This document shows positions 1-9,732 of a stretch of DNA of 46,964 nucleotides, piece by piece. The position numbers and the translations under genes are program-made. This DNA comes from Candidatus Gastranaerophilales bacterium (GTDB lineage: Bacteria > Cyanobacteriota > Vampirovibrionia > Gastranaerophilales > Gastranaerophilaceae): the NCBI GenBank assembly GCA_944323145.1, contig CALURJ010000015.1, positions 1 through 46,964 on the forward strand. The letters are read 5' to 3'. The notes beneath the pieces were generated by a model, which was given only the letters and a program-made list of their open reading frames with translations, had not been told where the DNA came from and searched no databases. The stretch's first letter is position 1, and each line of letters opens with the position of its first letter.

Positions 1-1227
1 CACCCCGACAAAGTATGCGATCAGATTTCTGATGCTATTTTGGACGAGTTTTTGACAAAATACCCTCAATCAAGAGTCGCTGCAGAAACTACTGTTACTA
101 CAGGTATGGCGTTTGTTTGCGGGGAAATTACATCTGACTGCTATGTTGATATTCCGTCAGTTGTAAGAAGCACTATTAAAAATATAGGATATTCAGGGGC
201 TTCAGGCGGCGGATTTGATGCTGATACCTGTGCTGTGTTGACAAGTATTGATGAACAGTCTTGCGACATTGCCGGCGGTGTAAACAAAGCTTTTGAAACA
301 AGATCTGATAATGCTGATACTTCAGTTTCCGAAACAGAAAACATCGGAGCAGGCGATCAAGGGATTATGTTTGGTTACGCTTGTAACGAAACTCCTGAAT
401 TAATGCCTTTACCTATCAGTTTGGCTCATAAATTATCATATAGACTTGCTCAGGTAAGAAAACAGGGAATTTTAAATTACCTCAGACCTGACGGCAAATC
501 TCAGGTTACTGTTGAATATGTTGACGGTAAACCTTCAAGAATTCATACAGTATTAATTTCAACACAACATGATCCTGAAATTAACGGCGTAAGTGATAAT
601 CATAAAGTTCAGGAAATTATAAAAAGAGATATTACAGCTTATGTAATTGATGAAGTTTTTGCTCATGAAGCAATTAAACTTGACAGCGATACAAAAATTC
701 TTGTAAACCCGTCAGGTAGATTTGTTGTAGGCGGTCCTCAGGGTGATGCAGGTTTGACAGGCCGTAAGATTATTGTTGATACATACGGCGGTTATTCAAG
801 ACACGGCGGCGGAGCTTTCTCCGGTAAGGATCCAACAAAAGTTGACAGATCTGCAGCTTACGCAGCAAGATGGGTTGCTAAAAATATTGTTGCCTCAGGT
901 TTGGCTGAAAAATGCGAAATCGAACTTGCTTATGCAATCGGTGTTGCAGAACCTGTTTCAATCATGGTTGATACTTTCGGTACAGGAAAAATTTCCGATG
1001 ATGAAATTTCTGCTTTAGTATCTAAAAACTTTGATTTAAGACCTGCATCAATTATTAATCAGTTTGACCTTCGCGGTTTGCCTGCTAAAAACGGCGGTAA
1101 ATTCTACCAGCTGCTGGCTGCTTACGGACATATGGGCAGAACTGATATTGATGTTCCATGGGAAAGAACAGACAAGGCTGACGCTTTAAAATCTCAGGCT
1201 TGCGGGTGCTGTTCTTGTTCTAAATAA
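1..1227 (+). CDS. metK: S-adenosylmethionine synthetase, 5'-truncated by window edge
   Basis: Makes S-adenosylmethionine from methionine and ATP in the cytoplasm. The frame is open from base 1 and begins [17 protein letters not shown], the conserved N-terminal MetK motif that carries the ATP-contacting histidine, so the start codon lies just outside the window. Other MetK landmarks are visible: [12 protein letters not shown], then the [21 protein letters not shown] segment region, then [23 protein letters not shown]. The length is close to the usual ~390 residues. The end is odd: a Cys-rich tail (ACGCCSCSK) follows the normal C-terminal region. A hairpin terminator follows the stop codon. The family is certain; only the exact start is missing. 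Confidence 0.97.
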   Translation, partial: HPDKVCDQISDAILDEFLTKYPQSRVAAETTVTTGMAFVCGEITSDCYVDIPSVVRSTIKNIGYSGASGGGFDADTCAVLTSIDEQSCDIAGGVNKAFETRSDNADTSVSETENIGAGDQGIMFGYACNETPELMPLPISLAHKLSYRLAQVRKQGILNYLRPDGKSQVTVEYVDGKPSRIHTVLISTQHDPEINGVSDNHKVQEIIKRDITAYVIDEVFAHEAIKLDSDTKILVNPSGRFVVGGPQGDAGLTGRKIIVDTYGGYSRHGGGAFSGKDPTKVDRSAAYAARWVAKNIVASGLAEKCEIELAYAIGVAEPVSIMVDTFGTGKISDDEISALVSKNFDLRPASIINQFDLRGLPAKNGGKFYQLLAAYGHMGRTDIDVPWERTDKADALKSQACGCCSCSK

Positions 1228-1238
1228 GCGATTGATTA

Positions 1239-1277
1239 AAAAATACCGGCTGACTTAAAAGTTTGCCGGTATTTTTT
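1239..1277 (+). terminator. Rho-independent terminator after metK
   Basis: A 12-bp stem (AAAAATACCGGC at 1239-1250 with GCCGGTATTTTT at 1265-1276) and a T-rich tail lie 12 bases after the metK stop codon. It separates metK from the carbonic anhydrase gene, which has a TATAAT at 1306-1311. Confidence 0.85.
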
Positions 1278-1341
1278 ATCCGCAAAAAATATTTTGTTTA
1301 ATTTTTATAATATTGTACCAGATTTATAAGGAGAAAAATTT

Positions 1342-1977
1342 ATGTTACCTGTTTTACCGCAGATTGCCCCTAAAAACATTATGCCAAATCCTGTAACGAG
1401 TTTTACCCCGAACAGATATATGCCTTTATTAATGCCGAATGATGCAATTCATCCGCAGGCAAGTGTAATAGGTGATGTTATAATCGGACAGGATGTAAAC
1501 ATTGCACCTTTCGCATCTGTCAGAGGAGATGAAGGTACGCCTATTTATATTGATTCAGGTTCAAATGTTCAGGACGGTGTTGTTATCCACGGACTAAAAA
1601 ACGGACGTGTAAAACATGACGGACAGGAATATTCTGTTTATGTAGGTAAAGATGTAAGTCTGGCTCATCAATCGCAGGTTCACGGCCCAGCTAAAATCGG
1701 AGATAACGTATTTGTCGGTATGCAGTCTTTTGTTTATAAATCAGAAATAGGCAATAATGTTGTTATTGAGCCTGCTGCAAAAGTTATTGGCGTAAAAGTT
1801 GCGGATAACAGATATGTTCCAGCTGGTGAAGTTATAAAAACTCAGGAACAGGCTGATAAATTACCTGTTATTACTCCTGATTATGCTAATAAAGACATGA
1901 ATCATGAAGTGGTAGAGGTTAATAAAGAACTTGCATATTCTTATCCTGCAAATTACTATATGGCAAGTTTTGTTTAA
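1342..1977 (+). CDS. Cam-type gamma-class carbonic anhydrase
   Basis: Probably interconverts CO2 and bicarbonate as a trimer of left-handed beta-helices. Hexapeptide repeats run from about residue 36 to 150. The three zinc-ligand histidines are in place: H83 in QDGVVIHG, and H109 and H114 in SLAHQSQVHGPAKIGD, with the same 5-residue spacing as in the archaeal Cam enzyme. R61, D63 and E64 of RGDEGTP are also kept. The acidic loop of Cam, with its proton-shuttle Glu, is absent (HGLKNGRVKHDG is short), as in cyanobacterial CcmM. There are no RbcS-like repeats after the helix. The first 30 residues are Pro-rich and do not look like a signal peptide. The start has a good SD (AAGGAG). It is a lone gene and overlaps the convergent yibE/F-type gene by 4 bases. 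Confidence 0.9.
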   Translation: MLPVLPQIAPKNIMPNPVTSFTPNRYMPLLMPNDAIHPQASVIGDVIIGQDVNIAPFASVRGDEGTPIYIDSGSNVQDGVVIHGLKNGRVKHDGQEYSVYVGKDVSLAHQSQVHGPAKIGDNVFVGMQSFVYKSEIGNNVVIEPAAKVIGVKVADNRYVPAGEVIKTQEQADKLPVITPDYANKDMNHEVVEVNKELAYSYPANYYMASFV

Positions 1978-3116
1978 TTTATATCAATTCTTTTTAAATC
2001 AAAATCGGTTTGCTGTTTTTCTTTATTTCTTTTGATTAGTATTGCCGCAATGATTGCTGTTACCGGTACACAAACAAGAATTGCTATGCTTCCTGTGAGT
2101 GCAGATAAGATTTCTGTTGCAACCTGATTGAGATTAAAAAATTTGTTCATATCAATGTTGCTTGACAAAAGTACAAGAGGAAGTGCGCTGCCAAGATATA
2201 CTAGTATAAGAGTGTTAGACATTGTTCCTATGATATCACGTCCGACATTCATCCCTGATTTAAAAAGCTGTTTTACTGTTAAAGAATTATCTGTTTCATA
2301 AATCTCGTTAATTGTACTTGCGATTGAAACAGCCGTGTCCATAAGTGCGCCCAGTGCGGCTATTACCATTGAAGCCGAAAGAATTCCCGTAAAGCTTAAA
2401 TCAGGTCTTGCTGTGTATAAAAACATCGGTTCTTCTCCGGCAAATCCCGTGAGGTGTGCAAAATATATTGCAAGCATAGATAAAGCTCCTGCAAATATAA
2501 GACTTGAGCTTGTCCCGATTATTGCTGCCGAACTTTTTGAGTTGAAACCGCCGACAAGATATATTGTTATGCCTGCTGATAAAATCCCGACAAGGACAGA
2601 AGATGCAATCGGGCAAAATCCGTTTAAAATCATTGGCATAAGCATAAAAAATATCAGTGCAATTGTGGATACTATAGAAATTATACTTGTAAATCCTTTT
2701 TTATGCCCTATTAAAAGAAGCATTATAAAGAATATTGCACCGAACAAGTATATTTGATTTTCTCTTTTTATATCTGCTATAAAAAAATCTACATCCTCTG
2801 GAGTTGAAACAGTATCCGAAACCGGTTCAACGTGAAGAACAACCTTATCGCCTTTATTCAGATTAATATCGTAAGCAGGATTTCCTGTCAGCATGTTTTC
2901 AACAATTCTTTCAGTCCCTTTGAAATCTCCCGTAAGAACTTTTATTGTAACAAGCTGTTTTGTTGTTTGTTCTCCCTGGTTAAAATTATCGGCATCTTCA
3001 TATTTAATATTTTCTACAATACCGGTTTCTGAAGGGAGAACAGGTTTATTTTCCTCTGCAAAAACCGGCAAAAATATTCCGGTTATTAAAAATAATATAG
3101 TGATTAATTTTTTCAT
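1974..3116 (-). CDS. YibE/F-family membrane protein
   Basis: A 380-residue protein that begins with a signal peptide (MKKLITILFLITGIFLPVFA) and then has a small soluble domain of about 100 residues (IKVLTGDFKGTERIVENML, GDKVVLHVEP). About seven to eight membrane helices follow, starting at IYLFGAIFFIMLLLIGHKKG. The segment AALGALMDTAVSIAS and the SGMNVGRDIIGTMSNTLILVYLG region are typical of YibE/F-like proteins. The function of the family is not established. It is 28 bases downstream of the giant AsmA-like gene on the same strand, so the two are probably co-transcribed and may both serve the envelope. Confidence 0.88.
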   Translation of the reverse strand: MKKLITILFLITGIFLPVFAEENKPVLPSETGIVENIKYEDADNFNQGEQTTKQLVTIKVLTGDFKGTERIVENMLTGNPAYDINLNKGDKVVLHVEPVSDTVSTPEDVDFFIADIKRENQIYLFGAIFFIMLLLIGHKKGFTSIISIVSTIALIFFMLMPMILNGFCPIASSVLVGILSAGITIYLVGGFNSKSSAAIIGTSSSLIFAGALSMLAIYFAHLTGFAGEEPMFLYTARPDLSFTGILSASMVIAALGALMDTAVSIASTINEIYETDNSLTVKQLFKSGMNVGRDIIGTMSNTLILVYLGSALPLVLLSSNIDMNKFFNLNQVATEILSALTGSIAILVCVPVTAIIAAILIKRNKEKQQTDFDLKRIDIN

Positions 3117-3144
3117 GTCTTATTCATCTCCTGACCGTATTAAT

Positions 3145-6100
3145 TTATTTAACCCATCTAAAGCTTTTAACATAGTTTTCGCCGTTAATATCACCGTTAA
3201 TGTCTACGGCAAAGATTCTATAAATATCGGTTGCATTTTTAATATCCGGAATTTTACTGATTTCACTTTGCAATAACAGTTTTTCTGTTTGATTATTTAT
3301 ACCTGGAATTGTGTTAAACAGTGTGTTTAATGATGCATTTTTAATTTTGCCGAATACGGTTGTAATATTTTTTGTAAGGCTTCCGTATATTTTCATATCG
3401 GCAACTGATGTTGTAAGGTCGTATGATCCGGTCATATACATATTCAAATCATTTCCGTTTGAATAAATATTTATATTATCTGCAATACCGTCCGCAATAT
3501 GAATATCACCCGATATACTATCAAAATTCCCTGTTTTCAACGGTGTTACAAGATCGATAAGACTGTTTATAGAAAGTCCTGTAAAGCCACCTTTAAGAAG
3601 GTTTCCTGCTTTGAGCAGATATTCAAGAGAGCCGAGTTTGGGCATTCTGCCGTCTGCGATTTTGAATGTTCCTTGACCGGAAATTGTTTTAAAGCAGTCT
3701 TCCTGTTTATCTCCCGTACAGCTTAAACTAAAGTTTCCGTTAACAGAGCCGTATACTTGCCCTTTTAAATCAAACAAGGCTTCTGACATAATAAGTGCGT
3801 TTGCTCTGTCAAGATTGATATCAAGGTTGGTTTTGTGTGTATTTATATTATGTTTAAAGTTCCCGTTAACAGAACCTTCCGCAATTTCAAATTTGAAATT
3901 TTTAATATCTGCAAGTCCGTTTTTATCGAGAGTCAGATTTGCGGTAAAGTTGTCTGCATTAATATTTCTTATTTTAATTTTGTCAGCCTCGATATCGGCT
4001 TTATTAATAATTATCTGATTAATATCAAATGGCGGAAGGTTGTTTGATGCAATCGTCGGATTTCTTGTGGCTTCCGCTTCTACGTCTCTCAATGTCTCCG
4101 TTATTTTATTAACATTTAAATCCCCTATTCTCAATTTTGCGTAATCTATAACGTAGGGAGTGGTAAGATTATTTTTCATAACAGCACTTAAGAATACGTC
4201 ATTTGTAATAACCGTACCTTTGCTTGTTATATAAATTCTGTCATTTTTAAAATCAAGATTTACATCTCTTATTGTTGAATCAAAGAATGGTATGTCAATA
4301 CTTGTTATTTCGAATTTTCCATTTATTTTTGGATTGAGCGATGTTCCGTTCAGTACAAGATCAGATGTAAATACCCCCTGTTTCATGAACGGTTTCCTGA
4401 ATATTATATTAAATATTTTAGCATCTGTCGGGGCCTGAGTTTTAACTCTGAAATTGTTAAAATTGACTATATTGTCCGCGAGAAGTTTTACCGTTCCTGA
4501 AGCATTTAATTGAGGTGCTGTATAAGGTTTGTTATTCTGTGATGTTAAGATTTTATCATACTGTAATTTGTTAATTCGTATCTTATCTGCGGTATAGTTG
4601 CCGTCTAAAGAGATTTTTACGGGGTTTTCCACATCTCCTATTGAAGCTCCCATGTAATAAAGGCTTGAATTTGAATCAATATTAAGAGTTGAATTTGCAT
4701 GCAGATTGTTAAGTGTTCCGTTTGTCCTTGCGGTAAGAATAACATCTCCTTTTAATTTTACCGGATATACCGCCTTATTGTTGAAATACTGGTCGAAAAA
4801 TCCCTGCGTAAGTTTTGTATTCAGGTATATATTAAGAGCGGGATTTTTTTGAATGTTGGATATTTTGCCGTTTATGAATACAGGCATGTCGCCGAATTGG
4901 GCATTTATTTTATTCAGATTTAAGCTGCTATTATTAAGCAAAACATCCCCGCTGTTAATAATAAGTCTGATACGTTTAGGCTTATATAAAATGCCTATAT
5001 CATTCAACGGAGCGTATGCCGTAATATTATTGGCACGTGCACGTGCTTTCAGGTTAATTCTTCCGTTTAAAAATTCTATATTATTAATCTGTTTTGCTGT
5101 ATCGTCAGGCAAAAGAGCGAGTAAATCTTTGTTATTAATTGTATTTAAATCAAATGAATCTATATTAAATTTCCCGTTAATTATTCTTTTAGGACTGAAC
5201 ATATTTGAAATGTTCAGAGAAATATCATAAGGACTTTTGTTAAATGTCCCTTTGAGCTGCGGAATTTTGAAATTGGAATTGCTAAGTTCAAAATTCCCAC
5301 CGTTTGTTATAATTGTGGATTTTGCCCCTCTGTTTGGATAAACACGTCCTTTTAGAGACAGTTTATTATAATCGATTTTGTTTATATCACCTTTATATGA
5401 AGCATTAAAACTAGAATTAATAGTTGCGAGGTCATTTTTATATGGTATTTTATACGGTAAAGCTGAAATTCCGTCACCAAGATTGAATTTAGGTGATAGA
5501 ATTTCTAAATTTGCATCGGTTCCTTTAATTTTCCCGTTTGCAGAAATTCTGGATTTGTTAAGCAAGGAATTAAGCTTAAAATCAGCATCAAGATTATTAA
5601 AATTAATTACTCCGGATGTATTGGACAGTGCAAGAGGTATCTCTCTTAGTTTTATAACCGCAGAGTGAAGGTTAATATTACCTTTGGCAAAAATATTTTT
5701 ATTAAAAACAATATCTTTCGGATTTTTTACTTTCCCTGTAAGATTTAAGAAAAAGTCTGAAGAACCGGACGCGTTTTCAATGCTTTCCGTCATTTTTTGG
5801 ATATCCGCAAGCATAGGAGATGTTTTGATAATTTTTATTAAATTACCCAAATCCTGCCCCGATGTTTTTACGGTAAAATCAAGAACTCCTGCAAGTGAGC
5901 ATGTTCCTTTTACGAAAACAGGTTTTCCGTTGAAATTTGCAGTTTTTGTCTGAAATAAAGTATTTTGATTATCAAAATCGAGCGTTCCTGAACCGTTTGT
6001 CAAAATCATATTGTGGATGTCAAGAAAAGACACAGTTGCATTTTTAAATCTGAACTGCCCCCATCCGTGCGGATTTCCTCTTGTACCTATAACATGCAGA

Positions 6101-7590
6101 TTAATTCCGCCTTTCCCTTTAATATCCATTATCGGGACAGGGCCTAAATCAAAATGCAGTATATCGTGCAGCGGATTAAGAACTATTTGTGCTGTTTTTA
6201 AATCTACATTTTCCGTGCTTGTAATCATTAAATCAGCATATTTGTCGTGATAAAGGTTTATCGGCCCTTGTACATATACTGTTTCTGTAGGGCTTGTCGG
6301 CACTTTTACATCAAGATTAAGCTTTTGCCCGTTAAATGCTATTTTGATTACAGCTTTTTCAGTATTTTTAATAGGCTGCACCATATAAGCATCCCATACA
6401 AGTATGTTTCCGAATACATCAGGAAAATCAGCCTTCCCTTTAATTTCTAAATTCCCTGCGGCTTTTCCCCAGAAACCGGCCTGTTTAAGAATAAAGAAGT
6501 CTATATCAGGGCAAAGATTATGTTCTGCAGGAAGCAGCGAAACAATGTTTTCTGCCTTAGATTGATTAATTGTTACTTTTAAGTCAAGCTCCGGAATTTT
6601 ATTATTCAATTTTGTAACTTTTCCTGTAGTGAAAGATTTTATACCATTGGCGGTAATTCTCATTTCGTTGATGTCAATTCCGTTTTTTATAGTTTTAACA
6701 TCCGTTTTTATCTCCATTTTTCCGTCAAGATAGACAGAAGTAGACAAATCTTTTTTAAATATTCCGAAGTCTTTTATGTATAGTGCAGTTTTTATTTGTT
6801 TATGCTTGTCCCCAGTTTCAACTGTATTTGCCGTAAAGTTGACGAGTCCTGAAATTGAACTGATTTCACCTTTGGAAAGAGCTTTTGCATAAACTGAGAA
6901 ATCGGATAAATCAAGGTTTACAAGATGTCCGGAAAGTTCTGCCTGATCGTCTGAAATTTTATTCAAAGGCAGTTTCAAATCGATATCTGCTTTAAGGTAA
7001 GATGTTTTCTTCCCTGTTTGTAATTTGGCGCTTGTTGATAAATCAATATGTTTATCACTGTTAAAATTTTTTATAACAAGGTAGTCCCCTGTTAGTGCAA
7101 GTTTTTTTGATTGCAGCCGGTCATCAAGATTTATTCCGTAATTTTCAAGATTGATGCCGGCATGTTTGATTTTGAACGGTGAGTTTATTTTTTCTGATAA
7201 TTTATAATCGCCGAGCCGGAGTTCTGAATTTTTTGTGAAAACAAGATTTGCAGTTATATTTCCTGCTGAAAAATGTTTAATATCAATATCTTTAAATATT
7301 AAAGGCAAAAGTTTAATATTGATATTTGGATTTTCTACTTCAAGAGCTCTGGAATTGTCCTTATTCAATACGCAAAAACTATTTGCTTTAACCCATACAG
7401 ACGGAGTAAATCCCATTTTTAACTCAGGGTTATCTAATGATATTTTATAACCTGTTTCTTTTAGAACAATCCGTTCAATATAATCAGCTCTTTCAGGCAG
7501 ATTAATAAGAGCAGGAATCCCCCAGTAGTAAGCTCCATACAAAACTGTTAAAGAAAATATTGTTATTAAAAATTTTAAATTCCTGCCCAT
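3145..7590 (-). CDS. Giant AsmA/TamB-like envelope protein (1481 aa)
   Basis: A very long protein with one N-terminal membrane anchor (LKFLITIFSLTVLYGAYYWG) followed by about 1450 residues of repeating beta-strand sequence rich in Asn, Lys and Ile. The N-terminal part (ALINLPERADYIERIVLKETGYKIS, then VWVKANSFCVLN) and the C-terminal block (GQGTFKIADGRMPKLGSLEYLLKAGNLLKGGF, shortened here) resemble the AsmA-like superfamily, which includes TamB and YhdP. These form long hydrophobic grooves thought to carry lipids between the inner and outer membranes. Here that role is inference. A TATAAT at about 7602-7607 on this strand lies just upstream of the start codon, and a short AGGA precedes the ATG. 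Probably in one operon with the YibE/F-like gene downstream. Confidence 0.85.
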   Translation of the reverse strand: MGRNLKFLITIFSLTVLYGAYYWGIPALINLPERADYIERIVLKETGYKISLDNPELKMGFTPSVWVKANSFCVLNKDNSRALEVENPNINIKLLPLIFKDIDIKHFSAGNITANLVFTKNSELRLGDYKLSEKINSPFKIKHAGINLENYGINLDDRLQSKKLALTGDYLVIKNFNSDKHIDLSTSAKLQTGKKTSYLKADIDLKLPLNKISDDQAELSGHLVNLDLSDFSVYAKALSKGEISSISGLVNFTANTVETGDKHKQIKTALYIKDFGIFKKDLSTSVYLDGKMEIKTDVKTIKNGIDINEMRITANGIKSFTTGKVTKLNNKIPELDLKVTINQSKAENIVSLLPAEHNLCPDIDFFILKQAGFWGKAAGNLEIKGKADFPDVFGNILVWDAYMVQPIKNTEKAVIKIAFNGQKLNLDVKVPTSPTETVYVQGPINLYHDKYADLMITSTENVDLKTAQIVLNPLHDILHFDLGPVPIMDIKGKGGINLHVIGTRGNPHGWGQFRFKNATVSFLDIHNMILTNGSGTLDFDNQNTLFQTKTANFNGKPVFVKGTCSLAGVLDFTVKTSGQDLGNLIKIIKTSPMLADIQKMTESIENASGSSDFFLNLTGKVKNPKDIVFNKNIFAKGNINLHSAVIKLREIPLALSNTSGVINFNNLDADFKLNSLLNKSRISANGKIKGTDANLEILSPKFNLGDGISALPYKIPYKNDLATINSSFNASYKGDINKIDYNKLSLKGRVYPNRGAKSTIITNGGNFELSNSNFKIPQLKGTFNKSPYDISLNISNMFSPKRIINGKFNIDSFDLNTINNKDLLALLPDDTAKQINNIEFLNGRINLKARARANNITAYAPLNDIGILYKPKRIRLIINSGDVLLNNSSLNLNKINAQFGDMPVFINGKISNIQKNPALNIYLNTKLTQGFFDQYFNNKAVYPVKLKGDVILTARTNGTLNNLHANSTLNIDSNSSLYYMGASIGDVENPVKISLDGNYTADKIRINKLQYDKILTSQNNKPYTAPQLNASGTVKLLADNIVNFNNFRVKTQAPTDAKIFNIIFRKPFMKQGVFTSDLVLNGTSLNPKINGKFEITSIDIPFFDSTIRDVNLDFKNDRIYITSKGTVITNDVFLSAVMKNNLTTPYVIDYAKLRIGDLNVNKITETLRDVEAEATRNPTIASNNLPPFDINQIIINKADIEADKIKIRNINADNFTANLTLDKNGLADIKNFKFEIAEGSVNGNFKHNINTHKTNLDINLDRANALIMSEALFDLKGQVYGSVNGNFSLSCTGDKQEDCFKTISGQGTFKIADGRMPKLGSLEYLLKAGNLLKGGFTGLSINSLIDLVTPLKTGNFDSISGDIHIADGIADNINIYSNGNDLNMYMTGSYDLTTSVADMKIYGSLTKNITTVFGKIKNASLNTLFNTIPGINNQTEKLLLQSEISKIPDIKNATDIYRIFAVDINGDINGENYVKSFRWVK

Positions 7591-7675
7591 ATCCTGTTAA
7601 AATTATACGATTAATATTGCTAAAATAAAAGGATTTTGGCAAAATGTTACAATGTTAAAGTTTTATGCAAAATCG

Positions 7676-7827
7676 GGCGATGCGTGTGGCTACGCTCCTT
7701 CTTGAGTTTAGCCCGTTAAGTTTATACAAAACTTCAGGTGATGGGTGGAGCGGCTACGCTCCTTCTTGAGTTTAGACCGTTAAGTTTATACAAAACTTCA
7801 GGTGGCGGGTGGAGCGGCTACACTCCT
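7676..7827. repeat. 64-bp tandem direct repeat, about 2.4 copies
   Basis: The segment GGCTACGCTCC occurs at 7688 and 7752, and as GGCTACACTCC at 7816, always 64 bases apart; the intervening bases are almost identical. Each unit holds two small palindromes, GGAGC-GGCTAC-GCTCC and AAGTTT-ATAC-AAAACTT. The array fills most of the gap between the AsmA-like gene and rubrerythrin and runs up to the rubrerythrin stop codon. Confidence 0.9.
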
Positions 7828-8404
7828 AGTAATTTTCGCAAAGAATTTGAAAATATGCCTGTGAGTGGTGGCAATTCGGGCATTTTAGCGGTGCGGATTT
7901 GCCATGATGAATGTATCCGCATTCTCTGCACACCCAGTTTACTGCTGTATCTTTTTTGAAAACGGTTTTGTTTTTAACATTTTCAAGAAGTTTGAGATAC
8001 CTTTGTTCGTGGTGCTTTTCTGCATGTATAACGTGGTGAAATGTATCGGCAATTTCTTCAAAACCTTCTTCGCGTGCTGTTTTTTCTCCATCAGCGTATA
8101 AAAAAGACCATTCTTCTTTTTCTCCGGCAGCAGCACTTTCAAGATTTTCTTCAGTTGTTCCGAGTTCAAAAGGATATTCCGCGTTTACATGTCCTCTTAT
8201 ATCCCCAAGAAATTCATAAAATAATTTTGCATGTTCTTTTTCATTTTCTGCAGTTTCAAGAAATATTGCTGCAATTTGTTCATAGCCCTCTTCTTTAGCT
8301 TTTTTTGCAAAATATGTATATCTGTTTCTTGCCTGAGATTCTCCTGCAAATGCGTTTATAAGATTTTGTTCTGTTTTAGTTCCGCGTAAATTTTTTTTTG
8401 TCAT
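7826..8404 (-). CDS. rbr: Rubrerythrin
   Basis: A 192-residue non-haem diiron peroxidase that reduces hydrogen peroxide in anaerobes and microaerophiles. The ferritin-like half has the iron-ligand Glu motifs: NAFAGESQARNRYTYFA near the start, ETAENEKEHAKLF around residue 52, and later EEGFEEIADTFHHVIHAEKHHEQRY. The C-terminal rubredoxin-like half has two CxxC pairs, CRECGY and CPNCHH, which hold the single Fe. The start is supported by a strong SD (GGAGG) a few bases upstream. It is monocistronic, with the 64-bp tandem repeat directly downstream. Confidence 0.97.
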   Translation of the reverse strand: MTKKNLRGTKTEQNLINAFAGESQARNRYTYFAKKAKEEGYEQIAAIFLETAENEKEHAKLFYEFLGDIRGHVNAEYPFELGTTEENLESAAAGEKEEWSFLYADGEKTAREEGFEEIADTFHHVIHAEKHHEQRYLKLLENVKNKTVFKKDTAVNWVCRECGYIHHGKSAPLKCPNCHHSQAYFQILCENY

Positions 8405-8555
8405 AATTTTGCCTCCGAAGATATTTTAAACTGACTAATTGTTATGCGGTATTAGACTCACGGGTAATAGGTTTTGCTAAATATACTACTTTATCGGGAT
8501 TATATACGGCAAAAAATTTTTGATAATGGATTATGTAGACATAGGGAATTGAATT

Positions 8556-8714
8556 ATGAATTTGTTAGATTATACTAAAAAATTATCCGAAAAAATAAAA
8601 TTTTACGATTCTATAGCGCAAAATCCGTTTTGCTCCGTAAGTATGTCAAACCCGTTTGCAAGACCTGTTAATATAACAATTGTATGGGTTGAAGATGATA
8701 CCGGAGAAAATTGA
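8556..8714 (+). CDS. Small hypothetical protein, 52 aa
   Basis: A short open frame starting MNLLDYTKKLSEKIKF and ending VEDDTGEN, preceded by AGGGA 8 bases before the ATG. Its N-terminal half looks helical and amphipathic; the middle has NPFCSVSMSNPFARP. No family is recognised and no signal peptide or membrane segment is seen. It ends one base before the convergent ABC ATPase stop codon. It fills an otherwise unexplained gap and has codon use like its neighbours, but proof that it is translated is lacking. Confidence 0.45.
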   Translation: MNLLDYTKKLSEKIKFYDSIAQNPFCSVSMSNPFARPVNITIVWVEDDTGEN

Positions 8715-8715
8715 G

Positions 8716-9714
8716 TTAAATTCTTTTTCCTGTTTCCTTGTCAAAAAAGTATAAATCCTCAGGACTAATGCTTAACTCGATATTTTCTCCGGTGTTGAAG
8801 TCTGCGGGAAGTTTCGCGGAACATTTATTCTCCCCGATGTTGAAATAAGCTATTTTTTCGCTGCCTAAAAGCTCTGTTATATCCACTTTTACAGAGAATT
8901 TTATATCCCCGTCCGGATTGAACATTTTTTCGGGGCGTATGCCTATTATGACATTATCCCGTGTTCTATGCGGAAAATCCTCAGAATTTATAAAATTCAT
9001 TTGCGGTGAACCGATAAAACCTGCAACAAATGTATTTGCCGGATTGTTATAAATTTCTTCAGGGCTTGCAACCTGTTGAATTACACCCTTGTCCAACACG
9101 ACAATTCTGTCACCCATTGTGAGTGCCTCTGTCTGGTCGTGAGTTACATAAATAAATGTAGTTTGCAGTTTTTCGTGGAGTTTTTTTATTTCAGAGCGCA
9201 TTTGAACGCGTAATTTCGCATCAAGGTTAGAAAGCGGTTCATCCATTAAAAATACTTTGGGATTTCTGACAATAGCACGTCCGAGCGCTACACGCTGGCG
9301 TTGACCGCCTGAAAGCTGTTTGGGTTTCCTATCTAAATATTCTCCTAAATCGAGAATTTGTGCTGCTTCCTCTACCTTTTTTTCTATTTCTGCCTTACCT
9401 ACTTTGCGCATTTTTAGCCCGAAAGCTATATTTTCTCTTACTGTCATGTGCGGATATAGAGCGTAACTCTGGAAAACAAAAGCTATATCACGATCTTTAG
9501 GCTGGACATCATTAACTTTTTTGTCCCCTATAAATATCTCGCCTGCAGTAATTTCTTCCAGGCCTGCAATCATTCTTAAAAGAGTTGATTTCCCGCAGCC
9601 GGATGCTCCTACAAGGACAATAAATTCTTTGTCATTAATTGTTAAATCAATATTGTCTATAACCTTTTTTTTGTCATAAATCTTGGTTACATTTTTTAAA
9701 ATAACATTGCTCAT
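8716..9714 (-). CDS. Sugar-type ABC transporter ATPase (MalK/UgpC/MsmK group)
   Basis: A 332-residue ATP-hydrolysing subunit for a carbohydrate importer. Walker A is GASGCGKST (36-44), the Q-loop is VFQSYALYPHMTV, the signature is LSGGQRQR (134-141), Walker B is VFLMDEP (154-160) and the switch histidine is H192 in THDQTEAL. About 100 C-terminal residues form the TOBE-like regulatory region, with GIRPEKM. The start has GGGGA upstream. No permease or binding protein is adjacent; a MalG-like permease sits some 28 kb away at 37969-38793. MsmK-type ATPases often serve several importers, which would fit. Confidence 0.93.
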   Translation of the reverse strand: MSNVILKNVTKIYDKKKVIDNIDLTINDKEFIVLVGASGCGKSTLLRMIAGLEEITAGEIFIGDKKVNDVQPKDRDIAFVFQSYALYPHMTVRENIAFGLKMRKVGKAEIEKKVEEAAQILDLGEYLDRKPKQLSGGQRQRVALGRAIVRNPKVFLMDEPLSNLDAKLRVQMRSEIKKLHEKLQTTFIYVTHDQTEALTMGDRIVVLDKGVIQQVASPEEIYNNPANTFVAGFIGSPQMNFINSEDFPHRTRDNVIIGIRPEKMFNPDGDIKFSVKVDITELLGSEKIAYFNIGENKCSAKLPADFNTGENIELSISPEDLYFFDKETGKRI

Positions 9715-9732
9715 TTTATCCCCGTTTGCAGA

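Noticed and set aside
3815..4047. Open frames on the plus strand inside the AsmA-like gene.
   Set aside because: They are shadows of a 1481-residue frame that matches a known architecture.
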